Origin: Novosphingobium sp. 9U
GTDB taxonomy: Bacteria; Pseudomonadota; Alphaproteobacteria; Sphingomonadales; Sphingomonadaceae
Assembly: GCF_902506425.1 (NCBI RefSeq)
Contig: NZ_LR732469.1
Span: forward strand, 2,284,770-2,348,769
DNA length: 64,000 bases
Reading direction: 5' to 3'
The position numbers were made by a program, and so were the translations under genes. Each line of letters starts with the position of its first letter. Position 1 is the stretch's first letter. The notes below the pieces were generated by a model. That model was not told where the DNA came from, made no database searches, and was given only the letters and a program-made list of their open reading frames with translations. This document shows, piece by piece, positions 9,640-17,683 of this stretch.

Positions 9640-11829
9640 TCAGCCGCGCGTGCGGGGCATGCCGAGGCCGCGTTCGGCGATCATCGAGCGGTGCACTTCG
9701 CTGGTGCCGCCGTAGATGCGGGTGCCGTGTGCGTGTCGGTAACTCTGGTTGATGAGTTGCAGTGGCCCCTCGCGCTTCGACAGCGAGGCGGGGGCCGTCA
9801 GCTGCAGCATTTCGCGCGCGTCGACCAGGAACACCTCGGACGAATACATCTTGGCCATCGGACCGTATGCGAGGTTGGGCTTCTTCTCGACGCTGGCCCA
9901 CATCGAGCGGAACTCCAGCATCTCGGCAGTGATGATGTGCGCGCGGATGCGCGCCAGGCGCTGCTGCACCGACGGATCGGAGAGACGGCCGGCATCCTCC
10001 AGCACCTCCTCGCAGGCGTCCAGCGTCTCTTCGATGGTCTTGGAGAAGCCGCCGCCATGCTCCAGCTCCAGCGCGGCTGCCATCACCTTGGTGCCGCCGT
10101 CGACCGGTCCCAGGCGCCAGGTGTCCGGCACTTCGACGTTGTCGTAGAAGGTGACGTTGGTGCGCTCGTCTTGGAACGTGTAGATCGGCTGCACTTCGAC
10201 GCCCTGCGCCTTCAGCGGCACGATGAACATCGTCAGGCCCTTGTGCTTGGGCACGTCCGGGTTGGTGCGGGTGAGCATCAGCACGTATTCGGACAAATTC
10301 GCGCCGCTGGTCCACATCTTGGTGCCGTTGATGCGCCAGCTGCCGTCCTCGACTTGCGTCGCGCGGGTCTGTGCGGCGAACACGTCCGAGCCGCAGCTGG
10401 GCTCCGAATAGCCGAGCGAGGTGATGCATTCGCCGCGCTTGATGCGGTCGAGCACCTGCGCCTTCAGCTCGTCGGTGCCGTAGTGGACCATCATGTAGCC
10501 CACCATCTCGGTCACGCCCGCCCCGGGGTTCGCATACCCGTGCTTGTTGAAGCACTCGCGCGCGTACTTCTTGGCATAAGGCCCGAGCGCCCGGCCGCCC
10601 ATCTGCGGATTGCCCAGGAACAGCAGGTTGGCGTCCGAAAGCTTCTTGTGGACAGACGGTACCCAGCCTTCCCAGCTGTAGTGGAACTGGCTGCGCTCTT
10701 CGTCGGTGATCTGCGTCTCGAAGAAGGCGTCCACCTCGGCACCCACGGCGCGCGCTTCCTCGCCGATGTCGAACTCGATCGGCAGCTCGCCGACCTCGGG
10801 CAAGTGCGCTGTCTCGTTGCCGTAGAAGCGACGCCCGGCTTCGGCGAGCAGGTCCTGCACGTCGCCGCGCACCAGCGCCCAGGCATTGGCGCGCAAGTTG
10901 TAGAGGTGGATGTCGTACTCGGTGGTGAGGCCGTAGCCGCCGAACGTCTGCAGCGCCTGGCTGACCGCGGCGGCCGCAGCGGTGGCGCAGTGCCACAGCA
11001 CCAGCGACACGTTGCCGGCCGCGTCCTCGTGCCCGTCGGCGATCTCGCGGAGCGTGCGCCAGACCATCAGCTTGCCGCCATCGACTTCGCACAGACGGTC
11101 GGCAAGAGGGTGCGACACGCCCTGGAAGGTGCCGATCAGCTGCCCGAAAGCCTTGCGCTCACAGGCATAGGCAGCACCCAGCTGCAAGGCTTGGCGGCCA
11201 AGGCCGGAGAGTGCGGCCGCCATCAGCAGCTTCCACTCGTCCAGACCGGCGGCGAAGGTCGCCAGCGCGGCATCGCCCGAGCCGAGGACTTGCGACTCCA
11301 GCGAGCCGAGTTCGATCTCGGCGATGGGTGTGGTGGCAAGCGTCTCTTCGGCTTGGGCGGTGCCTTCGGGGATCGTGACCAGCACGACGTCGTCACCCCG
11401 ACGCGCCACGACGGCCCGGGCGTGCGTGCCGCCCGCGATCCACTGCTTGGGCCGGTCGGCAATGTCGTGGAAGGCAATGGTGACGAGGCTCTCGCCGCCA
11501 ATGGCACTCTCCAGCAGTTCTTCGGCGCCGCCCAGCTGGCCGAGCAGGCGCGCGGCAACCAGCGCTTCGGCGAGCGGGCCGGAAGCGAGGGTGCGCCCGG
11601 CCTCTTCCATCACCACGACCGCGTCGAACAGGCCCAGGCCCATGCCGCCCGCCTCTTCGGGCACGCGGATCGCCAGGGCGCCCAGTTCCGCAAGGCCGGC
11701 CCACAGCTCGGCATCGAAGCCATGCGTCTCCATCGCCTTGCGCACGCGCGCACTGGTGGAGTTCTCGTCCAGGAAGCGCGCGAAGGTGTCGCGCACCATG
11801 GTCTGCTCTTCGGTCAGGTCGAAATTCAT
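9640..11829 (-). CDS. Fused double-domain acyl-CoA dehydrogenase (FadE34-like architecture)
   Basis: A 729-aa flavoprotein made of two acyl-CoA dehydrogenase units in tandem. The N-terminal unit (about 1-345) opens with NFDLTEEQTMVRDTFARFL and has the middle helix segment ERKAFGQLIGTFQGVSH. The C-terminal unit (about 375-729) carries the flavin/substrate motif SLGYSEPSCGSD and the family-ending IYGGTSEVHRSMIAERGLG. Fused pairs of this kind are known from FadE34 of steroid side-chain breakdown, where one unit is catalytic and one structural. The ATG at 11829 gives the canonical N-terminus; frames further upstream do not. It forms a - strand pair with the enoyl-CoA hydratase and is divergent from the DUF2889-like gene. 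Confidence 0.9.
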   Translation of the reverse strand: MNFDLTEEQTMVRDTFARFLDENSTSARVRKAMETHGFDAELWAGLAELGALAIRVPEEAGGMGLGLFDAVVVMEEAGRTLASGPLAEALVAARLLGQLGGAEELLESAIGGESLVTIAFHDIADRPKQWIAGGTHARAVVARRGDDVVLVTIPEGTAQAEETLATTPIAEIELGSLESQVLGSGDAALATFAAGLDEWKLLMAAALSGLGRQALQLGAAYACERKAFGQLIGTFQGVSHPLADRLCEVDGGKLMVWRTLREIADGHEDAAGNVSLVLWHCATAAAAAVSQALQTFGGYGLTTEYDIHLYNLRANAWALVRGDVQDLLAEAGRRFYGNETAHLPEVGELPIEFDIGEEARAVGAEVDAFFETQITDEERSQFHYSWEGWVPSVHKKLSDANLLFLGNPQMGGRALGPYAKKYARECFNKHGYANPGAGVTEMVGYMMVHYGTDELKAQVLDRIKRGECITSLGYSEPSCGSDVFAAQTRATQVEDGSWRINGTKMWTSGANLSEYVLMLTRTNPDVPKHKGLTMFIVPLKAQGVEVQPIYTFQDERTNVTFYDNVEVPDTWRLGPVDGGTKVMAAALELEHGGGFSKTIEETLDACEEVLEDAGRLSDPSVQQRLARIRAHIITAEMLEFRSMWASVEKKPNLAYGPMAKMYSSEVFLVDAREMLQLTAPASLSKREGPLQLINQSYRHAHGTRIYGGTSEVHRSMIAERGLGMPRTRG

Positions 11830-12018
11830 GGGTGTGCCGTTCCAGGAGTTATGTTGTCGTTGAAGGCGCATTCGCCTTTGCAGCAATCCTGATCATATCC
11901 CGGTGGGCGGTTCAACTTCCCAAATGGGGCCATCGCGGGTGCGATCCTCTGGCGCCGCGATTGGTGCGCCAGTGCGGCGGTGGTACGCTGGAATCCTCGC
12001 AGCCGATCGGGAGAGAAC

Positions 12019-12786
12019 GTGGCGCGATTGGAGAGCCTGGACGATCAGACCGATGCCACGCTGGTGGCGGTACCCGGCTATCGTCGGCACATCCGCATCG
12101 TGCCGCAGCCCGGCGCCGTTCTCGCGCTGTTGGAGGACGACATCCACGCCATGGCCGTGCGGCTGCGCCACCACCTTGGGCGTGTGTCTGCCGTCGATCC
12201 GCTGCTCGATCGCATGCCCTGGACGACGTGCCCCGGGGCTGCGGCGGTGCTGGTCGACACGTTCACCGGCCTGCCGCTCGCCGAAGTCAGCCCGAGGCTG
12301 GCGCGCCGGGCGAACTGCACGCACTTGCATGACCTCGCCGTGCTCGCCGCGGCGCACGCCGATGACGCGGCCGAGACCCGCTACGACATCGCCGTCAGCG
12401 ATCCCGTCGATGGCCGGCGCGAGCTGACGTTGTGGCGCAATGGAGAGCCGATGCTGCGCTGGATCGAGCAGGATGGATTGCTGTCCGCTCCCGCCGAGTT
12501 GGCCGGGCGCGCACTGCCGATGCTGCGGGACCTGATCGCAGCCATGCCCACCGATCGTGCCGAGGCGGCGCGACTGTTGCAGTGGGCGGGCCTGGTCGCG
12601 CACGGGCGCACCATCCCGTTTGCCGAGCAGAGCGACGCCGCGCGCATCTCGCCCAATTGCTACACCTTCCAGCCCAAACGCGCCGCCGTAACGCGGCGGG
12701 TGGGGCAAGTGTTCGACTTCAGCATGACCGGCAGGACGCCCGGTCAGGACTTCAGCCGCCGGCTCGGGCTCGTCCCGACCGAATAG
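12019..12786 (+). CDS. DUF2889-like protein of unknown function
   Basis: A 255-aa protein from the GTG at 12019, chosen because GGGAGAG lies four bases upstream; an ATG at 11980 lacks a ribosome site. It has no signal peptide or membrane segment. Conserved-looking features are YRRHIRIVPQPG near the N-terminus, the CTHLHDLAVLA segment, an acidic DDIHAMAVRL stretch, and the C-terminal ISPNCYTFQP. This pattern agrees with my memory of the DUF2889 family, which often sits beside CoA-ester catabolism genes. It is divergent from the fused acyl-CoA dehydrogenase and 26 bases before the amidohydrolase. A hydratase or thioesterase-like role is only a guess. Confidence 0.72.
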   Translation: MARLESLDDQTDATLVAVPGYRRHIRIVPQPGAVLALLEDDIHAMAVRLRHHLGRVSAVDPLLDRMPWTTCPGAAAVLVDTFTGLPLAEVSPRLARRANCTHLHDLAVLAAAHADDAAETRYDIAVSDPVDGRRELTLWRNGEPMLRWIEQDGLLSAPAELAGRALPMLRDLIAAMPTDRAEAARLLQWAGLVAHGRTIPFAEQSDAARISPNCYTFQPKRAAVTRRVGQVFDFSMTGRTPGQDFSRRLGLVPTE

Positions 12787-12812
12787 AACCAGACAAGCAC
12801 GGGAGAGCGACA

Positions 12813-14153
12813 ATGGAAATGAATGACATGGTGATCATCTCGGTCGACGATCACATCAGCGAACCGCCCGACATGTTCAAGAACCACTTGTCGGGGGAGG
12901 CGCTGGAGACCGCGCCCAGGCTGCTGAAGGACGAAGCCGGCAAGGACGTGTGGCACTACCAGGGTCAGACTTTCGCCTCGGTGGCGCTGAACGCCGTCGT
13001 CGGCCGACCTTTCGAGGAATACGGCATGGAGCCGACCTCGCTCGACCAGCTGCGTGAGGGCGTCTACGACGTGCACGAGCGGGTGAAGGACATGGACGTC
13101 AACGGCGTTGCCGCCTCGCTCAACTTCGGCTCGGTATTCGATTTTGCCGGTGGGCGCCTCCACCGCGTGCCGGACAAGAAGATGGCGGTCACTCATATCG
13201 CCGCCTACAACGATTGGCACATCGACGAGTGGTGCGGTGCCTACCCGGGCCGCTTCATCCCCTGCGCCATCCTGCCGACCTGGGACATGGACGCGACCGT
13301 CGCCGAGCTGAAGCGGGTGACCGACAAGGGTTGCCACACCGTCTCGATCAGCGAGAACCCGACCTGCCAGGGCCTGCCCAGCATTCACAACGAATACTGG
13401 GATCCGTTCTACAAGGCGATCAACGATCTCGACATGACGATCTGCCTCCACATCGGCGGCGGCAACCCGGCACCGCATGCCTCGATGGAAACGCCGATCG
13501 AGGCGTGGATCTCGACCATGCCGATGACGATCGCCTATGCCGCCTCGGACTGGCTGCAGCTCGACGCGCTGAACACCTATCCCGACATGCGGATCGCGCT
13601 TTCGGAAGGTTCGATCGGCTGGGTGCCTTATTTCACCGAACGCGCCGACTTCTCGAACTCGCGCCACAAGTATTGGACCAACTCGCGCTTTCAGGACAAG
13701 AAGCCGAGCGAGATGTTCCGCAAGCACTTCCTGAACTGCTTCATCGACGATGCGTTCGGGCTGCAGAACATCAAGTTCATCGGTGAGGACAACATTGCCT
13801 ACGAGTGCGATTATCCGCATTCCGACACGCTCTGGCCCGAAGTGCCCGAGCGCCTGTGGCCGACGATCAACCACCTGACCGAGACGCAGATCGACAAGAT
13901 CACGCACGGTAATGCGATGCGCTGGTTCCGCTTCGATCCGTTCCAGCACCACAAGCGTGAGGAACTCACCGTTGGCGCGCTGCGGGCTAAGGCGGCGGCG
14001 GCGAACGTCGACATCACGCCCAAGTCGTCGCTCGGCGAGCGGCCGTTGGAAGAGGGCGACGTGCGTCCGGTCACCTCGGGCGATATCATGAAGATGTTCA
14101 TGCGCCATGAGGACGGTGACCGCATGTCGCGCGTGGTGACGCAGGACGCTTGA
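12813..14153 (+). CDS. Amidohydrolase family protein (TIM-barrel metal-dependent hydrolase)
   Basis: A 446-aa protein of the amidohydrolase-2/ACMSD-like branch. It opens with VISVDDHISEPPDMF, where D-x-H replaces the usual H-x-H metal pair, a variant common in this branch. Further candidate ligands are the histidine in ICLHIGGG and the aspartate/histidine in CDYPHSDTLWPE near residue 330. GGGAGAG lies just before the ATG. It follows the DUF2889-like gene closely on the same strand. Related proteins are hydrolases or decarboxylases that open ring products in aromatic and steroid catabolism; which applies here is unknown. Confidence 0.87.
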   Translation: MEMNDMVIISVDDHISEPPDMFKNHLSGEALETAPRLLKDEAGKDVWHYQGQTFASVALNAVVGRPFEEYGMEPTSLDQLREGVYDVHERVKDMDVNGVAASLNFGSVFDFAGGRLHRVPDKKMAVTHIAAYNDWHIDEWCGAYPGRFIPCAILPTWDMDATVAELKRVTDKGCHTVSISENPTCQGLPSIHNEYWDPFYKAINDLDMTICLHIGGGNPAPHASMETPIEAWISTMPMTIAYAASDWLQLDALNTYPDMRIALSEGSIGWVPYFTERADFSNSRHKYWTNSRFQDKKPSEMFRKHFLNCFIDDAFGLQNIKFIGEDNIAYECDYPHSDTLWPEVPERLWPTINHLTETQIDKITHGNAMRWFRFDPFQHHKREELTVGALRAKAAAANVDITPKSSLGERPLEEGDVRPVTSGDIMKMFMRHEDGDRMSRVVTQDA

Positions 14154-14169
14154 TCCGGCGAAAGGTTGG

Positions 14170-14267
14170 CCCCCCTCCGCGGCGGGGAGGGGGGCGTCGC
14201 CGAAGGCGGCGCGTCTACGCCCGCATCGAAAACCCCCACCTGTCTCCGCCTCCCCAAGGGGGTGGGG
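14170..14267. repeat. GC-rich hairpins between convergent genes
   Basis: CCCCCCTCC (14170-14178) and GGAGGGGGG (14186-14194) form a perfect 9-bp hairpin. A second, looser pair, CCCCACC and GGTGGGG, lies around 14233-14267. They fill the space between the convergent amidohydrolase and IclR genes and may end transcription from both sides, although no T-run follows. The sequence type resembles sphingomonad extragenic palindromes. Confidence 0.5.
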
Positions 14268-14317
14268 CCTGGTTGTGCTGAGCCTCTAAACAGTTGGCGT
14301 ATTCTGCCGCCAAACCT

Positions 14318-15121
14318 TTAAGCAGCGGTCTTCTGCAGCGCCTCGACATTGTCGCTGTCGGGATCGGGCAGGCAAGCGCGCATGGCTTCGCCGATGCTCT
14401 GCAGCAGGCCTTCGGTGTTCACCTTGTCCTCACGGCCGTAGACCAGCGAGATCACCAGCGGGTGGTCTTCGGGCTGCCGAGGAACGAGCGCGCACAGCGA
14501 CTCGGCTTCCGAGCCGAAGCCCACCGGGCCGAACGCATAGCGCCGCTCACGCAGGGCCTCGATCCGCGCGAGCATCTCGGCAGCCGAGAACTTGTGCGCA
14601 GCGTCCGCTTCCGCGTTCAGGCGGCGGACCATGCCTTCGCAGCGCGAGGCGGACACCGTCGACAGCATCAGTTGACCGGCGCTGTTGCGGGCCAGCGGCT
14701 CCTTGCAGCCGCCGTAGAGGTCGCGCGTGCAAACCGGCGCGCGCGGGCCATGGCGCCACACGATGACTTGCGAGTCGAGGCCGACCATGCCCATCAGCGA
14801 GATCGAAAGTCCCGTCTGGGCGCTCAGCCGGTCCATCAGGCGCACCAGGCGTCCATCGCGCACCACTTCCGACTGGCCGGCATTGCCGAGCAGCGCGGCG
14901 CGCGGCGTCAGGCAGTACGAGCGGGTATACGGGTCCTTGTGCAACAGGCCCAGCTCCACCAGGCTCGACAGCAGTTCGGACGTGCTGGACTGCGGGCGAT
15001 TGTAGCGGCGGACGATGTCCATCACGGTCGCTTCGCGATGGCTGTCATCGAAGAATTCGAGCACTTCGATCACGCGTCTGGCGATCTTCGCCTTGTTAGA
15101 GCCTGCGGTCATCGTGGGCAT
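14318..15121 (-). CDS. IclR family transcriptional regulator
   Basis: A 267-aa IclR-type regulator. The winged helix lies in about residues 10-75 (KIARRVIEVLEFFDDSHRE, then the recognition region RYNRPQSSTSELLSSLVELG). The C-terminal IclR effector domain includes DRLSAQTGLSISLMG and the conserved LARNSAGQLMLST. The start at 15121 is taken because GGAGGAG lies six bases before it; more distant starts would add about 24 residues. It is divergent from the crotonase gene at 15305, the usual arrangement of an IclR regulator and its target, with a palindrome between them. The effector is unknown. Confidence 0.9.
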   Translation of the reverse strand: MPTMTAGSNKAKIARRVIEVLEFFDDSHREATVMDIVRRYNRPQSSTSELLSSLVELGLLHKDPYTRSYCLTPRAALLGNAGQSEVVRDGRLVRLMDRLSAQTGLSISLMGMVGLDSQVIVWRHGPRAPVCTRDLYGGCKEPLARNSAGQLMLSTVSASRCEGMVRRLNAEADAAHKFSAAEMLARIEALRERRYAFGPVGFGSEAESLCALVPRQPEDHPLVISLVYGREDKVNTEGLLQSIGEAMRACLPDPDSDNVEALQKTAA

Positions 15122-15197
15122 ACGCATCTCCTCCAACCCGCCATTCAATCGTGACGTGGGTGCCAACATCAGCCGCTTGGCGCCGCGCGTCAACGAG

Positions 15198-15218
15198 AAA
15201 ACGAGCAGGTCTCGTTTT
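15198..15218. promoter_or_regulatory. Perfect palindrome in the IclR/crotonase divergent region
   Basis: AAAACGAG-CAGGT-CTCGTTTT has perfect 8-bp arms around five bases and is A/T-rich against a GC-rich background. It sits midway between two divergent starts, about 77 bases from the IclR gene and 87 from the crotonase gene. The T-run on one side makes it look like an intrinsic terminator, but there is no gene to terminate here, so an IclR operator is the better inference. Confidence 0.45.
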
Positions 15219-15304
15219 TTCCTTACCTTGCTTAGCTTTGAGTCGCGGAATGCTCAAGAGGAGATCATGCATGGCGCCGCCTCACAAGGGAGAACGGTAT
15301 TGAG

Positions 15305-16357
15305 ATGCGGCGTGACGAGGCGCGGCCGATTCGCGAAAACCGCATGACAAGCGCGTCTGATCGGCCAAGGACAGGCGCAATGGATCTCGCTTCGCTGACC
15401 ATCACGCCGGCGCGTCTCTCACGGCTGGAAGAGCCCTGGACTCAGCCGCTGGCGCTGGTTCTGCTGACCGGAGAGAGCTACGCCACCGACCTGTATCTGC
15501 CCGCCTGTCCGGTGATCGGGCTCGGTGCGGCCAACCATCCGCTCGGCACCCAAGTAGACGTTTTGCTGGAACCTGGGGCCAATCCGGCGCCATTGGCCGC
15601 GGCGATCCTGGCCCAGCCGCATGCCGCTGCCACGCTGGTGGAAGTGCTGCGCGTGACCGAGACGATGCCCCCGCTCGATGCGCTGAGTGTCGAATCCATG
15701 GCCTATGCCATGCTGCAGGGCAGCGCGGCGCATGGGCAATGGAAGGGCGCACGGGAGACGAACGTCGGGTCAGTGGAAGGCCGAGTCGCGCTCAGCCGCA
15801 TGGGCGAAGCGCTGGTGATCACGCTGGATCGTCCCCAAGCGTCGAATGCGATCGACCGGTCGATGCGTGACGGTCTGTTCGAGGCCTTTGCCCTGGCCGC
15901 CGCCGATCCGGATGTGACCCGCGTGGTGCTGCAAGCGCATGGCAAGGCGTTCAGCCTCGGTGCGGACCTTCAGGAGTTTGGCACCACGAACGATCCCGCA
16001 GCCGCGCACGCGATCCGCATGGCGACGCTGCCGGCGCGTTCTGCAATCGATTGCGCGAACAGGCTGGAGGTACGGATCGACGGGGCTTGTGTCGGGGCCG
16101 GCCTCGAACTCGCCGCCTTCGGCCACCGGATCACCGCGACTGCGCGGGCCTGGTTCCAGCTGCCTGAGCTGGCGATGGGGATCATCCCGGGGGCCGGTGG
16201 CTGCGTGTCCATCCCTCGCCGCATCGGTCGGCAGCGCGCGGCGCTGATGATGCTTTCAGGCCGCCGGCTCGGCGCGCGCCAGGCGCTCGCCTGGGGGTTG
16301 ATCGACGCGATCGTGGACCAGTTCCCCGGCGATGATGGTGGCGACGACGTCGGCTGA
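15305..16357 (+). CDS. Enoyl-CoA hydratase/isomerase family protein with N-terminal extension
   Basis: A 350-aa crotonase-fold protein. The canonical domain starts only at about residue 160 (VALSRMGEALVITLDRPQAS). It has the oxyanion segments GKAFSLGADLQEF and VGAGLELAAFGHRI, and FQLPELAMGIIPGAGG with an acidic residue in the usual place. The first 150 residues lack clear motifs but keep crotonase-like strand spacing (QPLALVLLTGES), so they may be a degenerate second crotonase unit. Start codons at 15344 and 15380 are alternatives. It is divergent from the IclR regulator, which probably controls it. Its last 102 bases overlap the 3' end of the opposing amidohydrolase gene. Confidence 0.82.
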   Translation: MRRDEARPIRENRMTSASDRPRTGAMDLASLTITPARLSRLEEPWTQPLALVLLTGESYATDLYLPACPVIGLGAANHPLGTQVDVLLEPGANPAPLAAAILAQPHAAATLVEVLRVTETMPPLDALSVESMAYAMLQGSAAHGQWKGARETNVGSVEGRVALSRMGEALVITLDRPQASNAIDRSMRDGLFEAFALAAADPDVTRVVLQAHGKAFSLGADLQEFGTTNDPAAAHAIRMATLPARSAIDCANRLEVRIDGACVGAGLELAAFGHRITATARAWFQLPELAMGIIPGAGGCVSIPRRIGRQRAALMMLSGRRLGARQALAWGLIDAIVDQFPGDDGGDDVG

Positions 16358-17683
16358 GGACAGGCGCTCGCGTGCTTCGCGCCACGGTCGATCCAGCAGC
16401 ACGAGGTCCGCCGGCTCACCCACCGCGATGCGGCGCGTCCTGGTGAAGTCGAGCGGGTCGGCGAGGTATAGGGCGAGGGCTTCGTCCGGCGACAAGGCCT
16501 CCTCGCGCCCGAGCGCGACGCCCGAGGACGTGCGCCGCGAGACGGCAGCAGCCATCGCGGCCCAGGGATCGGCAGTGCCATAGGGAGCATCGCTGCCGCC
16601 CGCGAGGGGTATGCCGCGATCCACAAGCGCACGCAGGCGATAAAGATCGCCTTGATGGCGTGGCTCGACGTCGGCGAGATAGCGATCGCCACGCTCATGC
16701 ACGAAGCTGGGCTGGACGCAGGCGTGCAAGGCCAGGTCGGCCATGCGGTCGAGCAGGCCGAGCGTCGCTACCGAGACATGCTCGATCCGGTCGCCAAGCG
16801 ATGGTCCCGCTTCGGCGATCGCGGCCAGCGCGAACACCAGCTCCACCTCGCTGACGCAGTGCACGGCCACGGGGCGGTGCTGCCGGTGCGCGTCGTGGAT
16901 GAAGGCGACGGCGGCATCGAACTCGGGAAATGCGGCTTCGTGCAAGTGCAGCTTGGCCGGGCCTGGCGTCCATCCCACTGGCGCAGCGTCCGCCAGCGAC
17001 AGCGCGCCTGCCAGGACGCACCGCTGGCGCAAGCCGCCGCGCGCGCGCTCTGACGCGAAGTGCGCGGCCATGAAGGGATCGTTGCGCGGCGAGATCTCGG
17101 TCACGCCGGTCACGCCATGGCGCGCCAGTTGCGCGCTCACGCGGTCTAGCCGTGGCGGCGTGCTGGCGAGCGCGCTCTGCAGCCAGGCGTCGGCGTCGAA
17201 CAGGCGGCCGGTGAAGCGACTACCCGCCTGCTCCAGGCCTGCAGGCGGCTCCGCTGTCGCGAGCAGGCGTTCCAGCGCTTGGGTGTTGAGCAACCACATG
17301 CGGCCGGAGCGATGCTGGATGCGCAACGGCCGGTCGGCGACGAACTGGTCCAGCGCTGTCGCGTCAGGCAAGTGGCCCAGGACGCTCTCGTGATAGCCGA
17401 TGCCGCGGATCCATCCATCGCCCGGCGCGGACTGCAAGGCTTGGGCAAGGTCGGCGGCGTCCACCACTTCGGGCGGTCCGCAGGCTATCGAGGCATCGCG
17501 TGCGGCGAGCGCGGCGAGGTGCAGGTGATGATCGTGCAAACCGGGGAGCAGCGCGCCGCCCCGCGCAGCGACCACGCGCTCGGTGCCTTGCGGATCGAGG
17601 TGGCCGATCGCTGCGATTGTGCCTTGTGCGATCCGCAGGTCGCAGCGGCCGTGACCCCATACCTCGGCGTCGCGGATCAGCAT
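16256..17683 (-). CDS. Amidohydrolase family protein (YtcJ-like)
   Basis: A 475-aa metal-dependent hydrolase of the YtcJ/imidazolonepropionase-like type. Metal sites visible are H-x-H in LHDHHLHLAAL near residue 52, a histidine in VAVHCVSEVE, another in DRIEHVSVA, and the aspartate in GGSDAPYG. The N-terminal and C-terminal strands (LIRDAEVWGHG and VGEPADLVLLDRPW) form the usual small beta-domain. It is somewhat shorter than typical YtcJ (about 530 aa). Its start overlaps the stop of the upstream CoA-transferase by seven bases, so the two are cotranslated. The 3' ends of this gene and the facing crotonase gene overlap by 102 bases. Substrate unknown. Confidence 0.87.
   Translation of the reverse strand: MLIRDAEVWGHGRCDLRIAQGTIAAIGHLDPQGTERVVAARGGALLPGLHDHHLHLAALAARDASIACGPPEVVDAADLAQALQSAPGDGWIRGIGYHESVLGHLPDATALDQFVADRPLRIQHRSGRMWLLNTQALERLLATAEPPAGLEQAGSRFTGRLFDADAWLQSALASTPPRLDRVSAQLARHGVTGVTEISPRNDPFMAAHFASERARGGLRQRCVLAGALSLADAAPVGWTPGPAKLHLHEAAFPEFDAAVAFIHDAHRQHRPVAVHCVSEVELVFALAAIAEAGPSLGDRIEHVSVATLGLLDRMADLALHACVQPSFVHERGDRYLADVEPRHQGDLYRLRALVDRGIPLAGGSDAPYGTADPWAAMAAAVSRRTSSGVALGREEALSPDEALALYLADPLDFTRTRRIAVGEPADLVLLDRPWREARERLSSADVVATIIAGELVHDRVDQPPGERLARAEPAA

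Noticed and set aside
9445..11892. An 815-codon open frame on the + strand opposite the fused acyl-CoA dehydrogenase gene
   Set aside because: It is the mirror of a GC-rich gene with strong third-position bias. It has no family motifs, is arginine/histidine/valine-rich, and the opposite strand has a complete, recognisable enzyme.
12432..12812. Upstream extension of the amidohydrolase frame inside the DUF2889-like gene
   Set aside because: The extension is arginine-rich shadow sequence, while GGGAGAG directly precedes the ATG at 12813, which gives the normal family N-terminus.
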